Assembly: GCF_051622035.1 (NCBI RefSeq)
Contig: NC_135356.1
Coordinates: 29,612,290-29,676,289, forward strand
Reading direction: 5' to 3'
Origin: Arctopsyche grandis
Lineage: Eukaryota; Arthropoda; Insecta; Trichoptera; Hydropsychidae
Length of the DNA stretch: 64,000 bases
The notes under the pieces were generated by a model. The model was not told where the DNA came from. It worked only from the letters and a program-made list of their open reading frames with translations, and searched no databases. The first letter of the stretch is position 1; every line of letters begins with the position of its first letter. The translations under genes and the position numbers were made by a program. Below are positions 46,727 to 56,254 of this stretch, piece by piece.

Positions 46727-47010
46727 TAGCTTCTTAAGAATAAATAATTAAATGAGAATCCGAATTCTCGAATTCTAGATTTGGTACAAATATTCCCAGG
46801 AATGAAAAAACTCTTTCCAATTTCGGTTGAAGTTGGTTTTATAGTTAAAAGGGACAGAAATATATTTTTGAAATTATCTCCTATTTGTTCAATTTTCTCC
46901 TCTCAGCAATTTGTTTTTGATAACTCCTTATTCAATTTTTCATTCACTGTCTTCAACAGAATCTTAAAGAGTCTGTTCCACTGTGAAATCGTCAATACAA
47001 CAAGAATATA
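46727..47010 (-). pseudogene. Relic of hAT transposase C-terminal dimerisation region
   Basis: The minus strand reads FLSLLTIKPTSTEIGKSFFI, then PGNICTKSRIR, then FLRSYIK and stop. It shadows the conserved hAT ending (PTST.ERSFS..G.ICTK.R.RL....FLR.Y.K). Upstream the frame has at least one stop (SKTNC*EEKIEQ), so it is dead. Only this last portion of the transposase is seen. Confidence 0.6.
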
Positions 47011-47059
47011 CTCGCTTTTTTATTTATTGTTTTTCATTTTACTTTTAGTTTAATTTAAA

Positions 47060-48189
47060 CCTAGTGATAAATTGATTTTTAATTCTTAGTGCTTTTTATT
47101 TTCTTCCTTATTTTTTTTCTTTAAATATTTTCGGTAGCGTGTGAGTGTTTGTTAAATAAAATGATATGTGTTTTTATATACAATTTAAAAAAAAATGTGA
47201 ATTATTTATGAATTATCTAGCCACATTGTCATTTTGGGAGTAACCTGTGAAGACACTGTGGTATATGTTTATTTAAAGTGCTAGTTTTGATTTTTCTAAT
47301 ATTTTAATTGTATCCGCTCCACTCTGTAAATGACTCCGACCTTGACTTTGACTTTGACTCGTGTGAATCCTGCTCCGTCGTCCGGTTTTCCAACCAATGA
47401 GTGCAGTGGCGTGCGTGATGTTTGTTTGATAAATGAAAATGTTTTCACACTACTTAAATACAGTTCTATCCAACAATCTACTTTCTCTGTACATATTTTT
47501 GTAGAATGTATTTTTTTATAACGGTTTTCCTAGATCAATTTTTATATCATAAATTCGTGAATAAATAAGAACAAACCAATGGAAATTTAAAATACGAAAA
47601 TTTGTTTTACGTAGCCGTGAAAATTCTTCTGAATTTACATATAATATTAGAATATACAAGTCCCTTACAATCAGAGCTATGGAGCTGGAGTCGGAGATGT
47701 AAAAAAATAACGGAACCCAACTCCTTTTTACTAGTTATAATTTCCTTTAATTAACATTAATACGGTATGTGTCAACTAGAGTCTCCAATTTAATTGAAGT
47801 AAATCAACTAATAAATGTAAAATTAATTATTTTTTTATAAAAATCATGAAATTAAATTAAATTACAAATAAAATCATTGAATTGCACTTTTTTGATATGC
47901 AGTAACCAAAGTGATTTTTTCTTCCATCTCATACTCATTTTTTTATTTTAATTTTACTCATTTTTTAAATTAAATTGATTTAAATTTATTATATTGATTT
48001 TTTTGTACTTACTTTTTATTTATACTTAATTCATTATCAATAATTAAAAAAATTGGGTTAAATGTCAATTTTTAGTAATTTTTTAAATTCCTTTATTACT
48101 TTATCTATGTTTTTTTTCGCTATTATTTCTATGTACTACTAACAATTTTATACGTTGCCAATAAAAGTCTATCTTACTGAAATCATTCA
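47060..48189. other. AT-rich DNA with scattered GACTCC/GGAGTC sequence
   Basis: 'gactccgaccttgactttga' near 47332 and 'agctatggagctggagtcgg' near 47674 resemble the minisatellite that follows and an inverted phrase at 48842, suggesting one old repeat around 47300-48860. No gene is visible. Confidence 0.4.
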
Positions 48190-48452
48190 AATTGGAGTCG
48201 GAGTCTGGAGTCAGAGTCTGGAGTCGGAGTCTGGAGTCGGAGTCTGGAGTCGGAGTCTGGAGTCGGAGTCTGGAGTCGGAGTCTGGAGTCGGAGTCTGGA
48301 GTCGGAGTCTGGAGTCGGAGTCTGGAGTCGGAGTCTGGAGTCGGAGTCTGGAGTCGGAGTCTGGAGTCGGAGTCTGGAGTCGGAGTCTGGAGTCGGAGTC
48401 TGGAATCGGAGTCTGGAGTCGGAATCTGGTGTCGGAGTCGGAGTCGAATCAT
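48190..48452. repeat. 13-bp minisatellite (GGAGTCGGAGTCT)n
   Basis: About 20 head-to-tail copies with few substitutions. Because 13 is not a multiple of three and the unit lacks stops, several frames stay open on both strands. These are not genes. Confidence 0.95.
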
Positions 48453-48609
48453 AACAAAAAGCCAGAGTAGGAGTCGGTGAATTTTGACTCCATTTAAAAG
48501 GCTCATGGAAAAAGCAATCAGTATACATCGGGTAGGCATTGGGGTAGAGGGTTTTGCTATTGGTAACTCCTTAGAAAATCCATTTTTACAAGCTTTTTTT
48601 GCTCTTTTG

Positions 48610-48830
48610 CTTTGAAAATTGGTCTTTTGTTATTTGCCAATTTGTTTGGAACCGTTTCAACAATGAAATCAGACAAATCGGCAAACCCTGATATAGGAAA
48701 CGATCGACCTCGAGTCACATACTTACATACTATATCCAAGTTCTGGATAGCAACATCGGGCCAAGGATTGAATCCATGACAGCATTATACACTAACCATT
48801 GAGCTATATTGCTATGTTACTTATAGTCGA
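48610..48830 (-). mobile_element. tRNA-derived SINE, copy 3 (reverse)
   Basis: In reverse it has A-box-like TAGCTCAATGGTTAGTGTA (48806-48788), B box GGATTCAATCC (48775-48765) and the family body (TTTCATTGTTGAAACGGTTC in reverse near 48650-48670). Confidence 0.7.
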
Positions 48831-49159
48831 TCCGATGTACCCTAGCTACAGCTCTGATGGCACCCTAAATTAGAACGTAGGTGGGTTTCGGAAGCGGTTG
48901 GAAACTTGTATAGGTTTTTTTCCAACTTCAAACTGCCTGATGATCTTAATCTGTAAATCTTCAACTAAAATTTAGTTTTTTTTTTTACTAGCCTCTTCTT
49001 ATTTAATATGATAAAGAAACTATTTTTAGAACGGTAAACGCTTATAAAAAATGAAATTCCGAGATCTATCACTTCCTGGGTGAATTTAAGATGGGCATAG
49101 TAATTAACATAGGTATAACTGGGCCGTCCTATGTTGCAGCCGGTTAACCGGTCCACGTG

Positions 49160-49440
49160 AGCGTCGTTCTTTTTTTTTATTAAAATATCAGGAAGTGAGT
49201 ATTACGGAGTCGGAGGTCTCGTAACACAGTTTCGGTGAAAATTTCGGACATTGGATAAGTAAGTCCACACACGTGGATTTCGTAGGTAATAACGATGCTC
49301 GTGCACGTAACCGAGTGTGGTCTATGACCGGAAAAAGAGGAACATCGGTTCCCGCGCAGAGTGAGCCAACACCCGGAAATGAGACACCGGTTCACTTTGC
49401 TCGACCATTATGACTCGTTACGTTACATGAAAATGGGGAC
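49160..49440. other. GC-richer patch, unidentified
   Basis: On the minus strand a short frame MVEQSEPVSHFRVLAHSARE starts near 49411, and another longer frame starts MNRCLISGCWLTLRGNRCSS. Neither is recognised and no splice partner is found. It may be a promoter or first exon. Confidence 0.25.
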
Positions 49441-49624
49441 ACAATTCGTGCTGAAGGTCCAGCTTTAACTGGTACAGTTACATATACATATGTATATGTA
49501 CATAGATTCAAATATCATTTCTTTAAAACACAGCGCCCAAATATATTTTTTAGAAAACATGGAAATTTTTGATTTTTTATTAATAATAAGGCTCATATTT
49601 TAGGGTTTGATGTTTTTTTAACAA

Positions 49625-50640
49625 ACATACACATGCCGGATGAAGGCCTCTTCAACATGCTTCCATTCGTCTTTATTAACTCTCATCCATCTCACCCCGC
49701 GCATTTTCCAAATTTCGTCTACCCATCTTCCTTGTGGTCTTCATTTTACCCTTTCGCATTCTCTCGGGTATCATTCAAGCACTTCTTTTGTCCACCTATT
49801 CTAGCTATGTGGCAAGCCCATTGCCATTTCAGTCTCTTTACTCTATTCACTATGTCCAGTACCTTTGTCATTCTTCTCACCCACGTGTTCCGCTTCCTGT
49901 CTTTCCTCGTTATGCCGAACATACAGCGTTCCATAGTTATTTGAGTACTTCCGAATAAATTATTTTCAATCGAGGTCAACCCAGGGCTTGGACTTGGGAT
50001 CCTCTTGGTGGTTAGCATTGACGCAACCACCAAGATATGCTGCTGGCTAAATATATGTATACGATTTTTAGAATTATAAGTTACTATAGTCGATATAGGA
50101 CGTAATATAATTTCTTGATTTTTAATTAAATTCTTTCTTATTTAACTATATAATATTATTACAATTACAATCTAATTCAAAGCACGGTCCATAGCTCTTT
50201 GAATGCATTAGACTTTGTGTGGTATCTTGGCGTCCAGTGTCCAAGTTTCACATCCATACGTCATCGCTAGCAAAACGCATTGATCGAAGATCTTTTTCTT
50301 TAGTCAGAGTAGCATTTTTTTTATTTAAAAACAACATTCATTCGTGCAAATGCACTCCATCATAATTTCATACATCTCTTTATCTCTTCATATTTGCTAC
50401 CGGACATGTCAATTATTTGACCTAAATATAAATAATTATTTACTACTTCTACTGGTTTATCATTTAATGAGATGCTATCAGGCATGCAATAACTATTGAA
50501 CATTAGTTTGGTCTTGTCTACGTTAATTTTTAATCCAACTTTCCTACTTTCCCTGTCCAGCTGTGTTAGTCTGTTAAGTAGGTCAGCTGGATCGCGAGCT
50601 ATTAAAACTATATCGTTTGCGAACCGAAGATGATTCAAAA
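49625..50640 (-). pseudogene. RTE-like non-LTR retrotransposon fragment, longest copy
   Basis: The minus strand encodes MNHLRFANDIVLIARDPADL (catalytic YADD altered to FAND), then ESRKVGLKINVDKTKLMFNS, then a broken frame with FDQCVLLAMTYGCETWTL near 50290-50230, then MERCMFGITRKDRKRNTWVR and VKRLKWQWACHIARIGG. These are the ordered landmarks of the RTE reverse transcriptase C-half. The two halves are separated at 49960-50150 by an insert that carries a short SINE-like piece. It is not functional. Confidence 0.75.
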
Positions 50641-53440
50641 AGCGACCGATATTGAAAGCGTAAAAGAGAGATTTTTACAGTTTTGTATTTAACATTGTAA
50701 GAAAAAAGGCAAAAAGTGGGGAGAGGGCGGGTAGTCATAAGTAAAAAAAAAGTAATTCTAATTATGTTCATATATACATACATATGTACATCAAACGAAT
50801 TATTTTGTTATTATCTTAATATTCTAACAAAATAGGAAAAAAATCGGTCCATATTTCAAGGTTTTTTTACAACATCACAAAACTTTATATATGATATAAT
50901 ACTTTATATATTTTATACTTTATATATAATAATTTATATATAATAATAATTATATATATAAAAAATGAATCGTATGAAGTGTTATATTAAAGAATCGTTA
51001 TACTAAATTCGTCGATATAAGACAAAAAATTCCGATATATTATATTTTTTCAATAAAAATTGAAATATACTCACAATTAAAGTCACGTGGGCGCATCACA
51101 AAAAAACAAGTTTTTGCTAAAGCCTAATTTGAGGCTTCATACTTAATACTTCACAAAATTATGAAATAATACTTTTTTTGTAGAAGTTTCCGATTCAAAT
51201 CAAAATAATGAAAATATTTTTTTCAAAGGGATCAAAAAAGCCGAAACATAACGTATAGTTATAAGATCGGATGGTTTTAGCTTGTAGCATTCAACTAAAA
51301 AATCAACAACTTTTACAAATTTAATGCAACTGTCGAACCAAAAATCAGCTGGATACTTTATCTAGTTAAAAAACATTCATATATAAATACAGTAGCGGTC
51401 AATGAACGGTGTCCACCTCGAAAAAAATCAACATTTGTATTGTATCATCCATTTTCTAATTCCAATTTAATAAAAATGATTATTATTTTTTACAATCGAA
51501 CCCATCAAAGCCCACATAACCTATATTAAGTTAAATCTGAACCATTTCAAGAGCGAAATGCAACAATCCAATATGAATTTAAAAAAACATTTTAAATTAC
51601 TGAATTGAGCACACGGATATTTCCGATTAATTTGACAATTCGCTACACGTTGGCACAAATTATAAAATTCAACGCAGTAATCTTTCCATACAATGATCAA
51701 AAAGTTTGTATCAATTATTTAGCGATTAAGTGGACGTGTTGAAATATCTACTCACTTGCGAATACTTTTCCTCGTATGGAGCAATCTTTCCACTATTTAT
51801 ACACAACGTATCCGTTTTTTATGCCGATAACTGAATCATACGAATCATAAATATACATATGTACGTACATACATTGTGTTATGTCACTTATTAGTTATTA
51901 GTTCTCAATTTTTCAAATAGGTCGCAGAATGTACTTCTCAGATCGATTGTTGCATCACACAATAGCGTATTACATATTTTAAGCAGTCGTAGTGTGATTA
52001 TAAATGTCAATTTATTTTCACATTACACTGTTCGACACGAAAAATGGTTCAGAGACGAGATATGACTTTTTTTTAGATCTATGCCCAGTAAACATGAATC
52101 TGGTAATAAAAAATATTGATTGGCTCGAGATTCGGAGATGTGTTTTTTAAATTGCGCGATTTTTCTATATCTTGGTGTTGTTCGGTCAATGTCTCAAAAT
52201 CTGTCAATTTCCTGTTAAAAATGAATATTGGAATCTATAGTCGGGTATTTTACCTTTCATTTGTAGTAATTTTCAGCTTTCATATCTCTTTAATTAGTTG
52301 TCCAGTTCAAATCAAAAGTCAAAATTACGTATTATCACTTGGGATTTTTTCCCACTGTTAATACTATTTTATATTGAGTATTTTCTATTGAAACATGTTT
52401 ATTGGGATATTATTCTGGCCACACTATTTTTTATTTTCGTTTAAAATGATTGATTGGAAATGTGCTGAATTTGAAATCGGTAAAACTGCCAACTAAAAAC
52501 TTGTACTATTACACGAATCTGAATTGAATTAATAGGGATAATATATTAAATTGTCTTTATATGAGAATTAAATAAAATTCCACATAGAAAAATCATATTT
52601 CAACTCTGAACCAAAAAAAAAGTCGTCATTTGTTGAACAGTGCTATTATGTATTTCAGAACGTCTGGTTATGTATTTTAATTTTTATCGTATTTCTCGCA
52701 ATAATCAGAAACGGTGAATATTTCATAAAAAGCAGTCAGCCGATTAATATGAGTTCCGAGTTATGTACGACATCGTTTTTTTTATTATTTACCGTCTTGT
52801 ATACGACTCAGTATACTTTCGATTATCCGTGCTACTAATAGGAAATGGGGACACGGATAATTGAAAAACTATTGATCATATCTTATATACATACATATAT
52901 TGTATGTACATACATATAACATAAAATAAATAAATAACCTATCGAAAATGTTTTCTTTAGGTAACAAAATTTTTGGTCATTTTTTAATTCGGTCAGTTGA
53001 GGATTATATTGTATTAATCAAATCGTTCATTTTAATAAAGAAAGAAAATAATTTACGTATTTTCAGTTTCAAAAAGCATTTCATTATGGGTAATAGTACA
53101 AAGTATGTAGTACTAGCCAATTGTCAAAATCAACTGACCGTTAAATTTGAGCTGTATATGTATAACAAGAATGTTATTATAATTATTATATTATTATAAT
53201 TAAATAAATAAATAAAAAAATGTATAAATTACTATATTATTATAATTATAATCAATAGACCCGTTTATACTGACCATTTATTATACCTACATATAAAAAC
53301 TTTTCTTTTTCTTTTAAATTAGCCATGAATTCTTTTTTTTTTGAATTCTCAGGTTCGTTAGAATTTAATAAATTTATTTTCGACATTTGGAGCATAGCTA
53401 GCTTTACTATTGATCAAGATTGAGTTTTGTATATAATTAT
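50641..53440. other. AT-rich intergenic DNA, nothing recognised
   Basis: Open frames at 52116-52361 and 52948-53199 are short, simple in composition and unrecognised. I matched no repeat family here. Simple TATATAA runs lie near 50885-50965. Confidence 0.45.
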
Positions 53441-53820
53441 CATCATCATTTACAGCCACTCACCATCTCTCCATTACGCTTTCATTCGTCTCTGTTTTGC
53501 TCTCATCGATCTCACCCTACATATGTAATTTCTCATTACTTCTACCCATCTTCCCTGTGGCCTTCTTTCATTCTTTAAAATTCTCTCGGGTACCATTCTA
53601 ACACTTCCTTTTTATATTTGGTCCTTTCTTCTAGCTACGTGACCATTGCCATTTAAATCACTTCACTCTTTCTACTATATCACACACTTATTCCGTTTCC
53701 TATTTTCATCTTAATGTTGAAAATAAAGCATTCGATACTTCTTTGAGCACATTGGACTTTGTGTAGCATCTTGGCATTCAATATTCAAGTTTCACATCCA
53801 TAGGTCACATAAATATATTA
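53440..53820 (-). pseudogene. RTE-like fragment, copy 3
   Basis: The sequence 'attacgctttcattcgtctc' and 'gtagcatcttggcattcaat' parallels 12085-12330 and 50210-50250. Read in reverse it gives a corrupted TYGCETWTLN-like phrase. It is heavily decayed. Confidence 0.55.
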
Positions 53821-54310
53821 ATACAAAATAAATCCCTAAAAATAATTTATAATATACCCATATATACTAATTTGAAAAAACTGCATGCCATATATAATAT
53901 AATATTCCGTTTGTTACAAACATTACTAACAAACTAACCAGTAGATTATATGAAAGAATCACTAATAACCATACTAACACACTTGTGAAAATGTCTATAT
54001 CCTTCAGATTTAAACACAAATTACCAAAATACAATCTGCTTTAGGTCATCGACTTTAGAGAGTCTTTAATTAATATTATGTATTAGATGTATTATGAGCA
54101 TTTATAAGAATTGTAAATAGGTTTTTGAGCTCTTTTTCCTATTATGCTCTACATTAACATTAGAATAATATAATACTATGATTACTAACCAAATTAAATT
54201 AAAATTGTAAAATAGAAAATGATCGGTAGATCAGTAGCTATTAAAATAGATAGAAGATGTATTGTGAACATAATTTCGTAATAATAAAAAGCATTTAAAA
54301 CCAAAAAAAA
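53820..54310 (+). pseudogene. 3' end of another Jockey/CR1-like LINE
   Basis: The plus strand reads KSLKIIYNIPIYTNLKKLHA, then RLYERITNNHTNTLVKMSIS and FRFKHKLPKYNLL before the stop, with one frame break near 53910. It has the usual C-terminal layout (K..LR..Y......L...L.....L....Y.R). The trailer to about 54310 recurs in reverse at 38485-38700 and 40045-40320. Confidence 0.65.
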
Positions 54311-55090
54311 AAACATTAATATATTATAATTGGTCAATGGTTTGAATTACTGATCTTCTATTCTAATATGTGGCGAATAAAAGCATTCAAAAATGCATTT
54401 ATTTTATCACAAAAAAAAAAAAAAAAAAAAAAAATTCATGCATATTTAATCTACACCCGGATAATCGAGAGAGCAAGGTGTATTCGTGGGAATATTCATA
54501 GTATACGTATTCATAGTATAAGCGAACTTTCACTGATATTGTATTATCTGTATCGTCATCCGTATAGTTTGTTCCATTTTTTTTTTTTTTCTTCATTTTT
54601 TGTATTCATATTGCTCACGGATACGTAATTCGTATTGCGATAGCCGCGAAGTGTTACGGGTTTTATGTAACGTATCGCGTTATTATTGTCCGCCATCAAT
54701 TAACCACTTACTCGAAAACGTTATTACCTCGTTGATGATTTGACGACGACAACGACGATGATGATGATACGTGCAGTTTTCGACACATGCCAATTGTCGT
54801 TATTATACCTACATATGTACATACATACATACATACGTCTGAATGTAATCCATTTATAAAATCAATGCGTCAGCAAATAAATACACCGTTTGTGTTAAGT
54901 ATGTAAATATGTATGTATGTATGCAGTACGAAATGATTGTGCTAATTTTCAACTTTTGCAATGTTTTTTTCATTAATATGAAAGCTACTTTAATCTAGAT
55001 TATTTTTTGTTTTAGTATTTTATTTATTTATGGATTTAATGTTGTATAAGCGAAAAACTTTTGATTAATTGTGTCTTGTAATAAATATTA
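54311..55090. other. AT-rich intergenic DNA with a long A run
   Basis: An A run lies at 54409-54433 and CATACATACATACATACG near 54820. No gene-like frame is visible. Confidence 0.4.
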
Positions 55091-55768
55091 TATACGGGGT
55101 GTTGTGCAGGTAAGTGCAAAGCCTTAAAGGATTGATAGCTCATATTGTTTAGAACATTTTGAGCCACACATACATTTTGAGCCACACATACATTTTGAGC
55201 CACACACTCAGTCCAAAGTCTTTCATTTTTATTTTGAAAGATTTTTAGTAAAAACACCAAAATCTCACAGTTAAATGCTGATACTGCCGAAGTCAAAAGT
55301 GGTATGTTAGTCAATTATTATTTTTTTGTTTTTCTAATGTTTATTCAATCAAATAAAAACAAATACAGTCATCTGTGTCAACAGAAAAAAATATGAGAGG
55401 CACAATAGGTTTTTAAAAATTTGACAAGTAGGATAAAACTGATATTTTTTTTGTATTTAAAAAAATAGCTAAATTTTCTTTAAGAGGTAAAACCTTTTTA
55501 AAAACATGAATGATTATTGCCCTTTATTTTAAGATATCACTCATGCCGATGTCTCGCCAATTATCAGAATTAGGGTGTAAAAGCTAAATTGAAAAAGCGC
55601 GCCGAACAAGGACCGCCATTCACAAGCGACTTTAATTTTAACTTCTACTGTCAAATAAAACAATATGTTAAAATTATTTATTGTTTATTTTCAAATGCTG
55701 ATTTCTAGAATGTGTGGCTCAAAATGTTTAAGGCGTTGCACTTATGCAGCTTCATAACACTCTGTATA
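55091..55768. mobile_element. DNA element with imperfect terminal inverted repeats
   Basis: The left end TATACGGGGTGTTGTGCAGG with TAAGTGCAAAGCCTTAAA mirrors the right end (reverse: TATACAGAGTGTTATGAAGC, TGCATAAGTGCAACGCCTTAAA). Just inside, CATTTTGAGCCACACATA is repeated three times in tandem on the left (55154-55207) and present once, inverted, on the right. No transposase remains. Confidence 0.65.
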
Positions 55769-56157
55769 TAAAAATAATTTATATTTAATATTCAACATAC
55801 ATATGTATAATGATGATGATAAAAAAAAATGATTTTAATGTTTGAAATGAAGTGAAGTGGAATAAATAAAAAATATTGTATTTGTTAACGACATAAATAA
55901 TTTAATTGTTCAAAAGATAACAAATGCAAAATGTAATATAATATATAATTTCAACATACATTTATGTACATATAATCAATTTAAGGTATATTGTTAAAGA
56001 TAAATAAATAAATAATAAAAAAACGAAGAAGACTCAAATGCACGCTGATTATCAACAGCACATTATTTCAGTACGAGACGGGACAAAATGCAAACTTGCG
56101 GACTTCCCCACAACAACAGTTGTTAAACCAATCTCACTATATACTACTTAATACTAT
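55769..56157. other. AT-rich DNA between the DNA element and the tail-anchored protein gene
   Basis: It probably includes part of the 3' untranslated region of the gene at 56255. Nothing else is visible. Confidence 0.4.
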
Positions 56158-56163
56158 TTTAAT
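56158..56163 (-). promoter_or_regulatory. Candidate poly(A) signal (ATTAAA) for the proline-rich gene
   Basis: ATTAAA on the minus strand lies about 92 bases after the stop codon. It is a common variant signal at a plausible distance. Use is not proven. Confidence 0.3.
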
Positions 56164-56254
56164 GTATAACAATTATTATTAGTGCCTAACGTAAATATGG
56201 TATAGTCATCAAAAGCCGCTCGATGATCTTTCATTTGAGCTTTGTTTCGAGCGA

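Noticed and set aside
48155..48539. Four open frames of 92-118 codons on both strands
   Set aside because: They are produced by the 13-bp minisatellite lacking stop codons.
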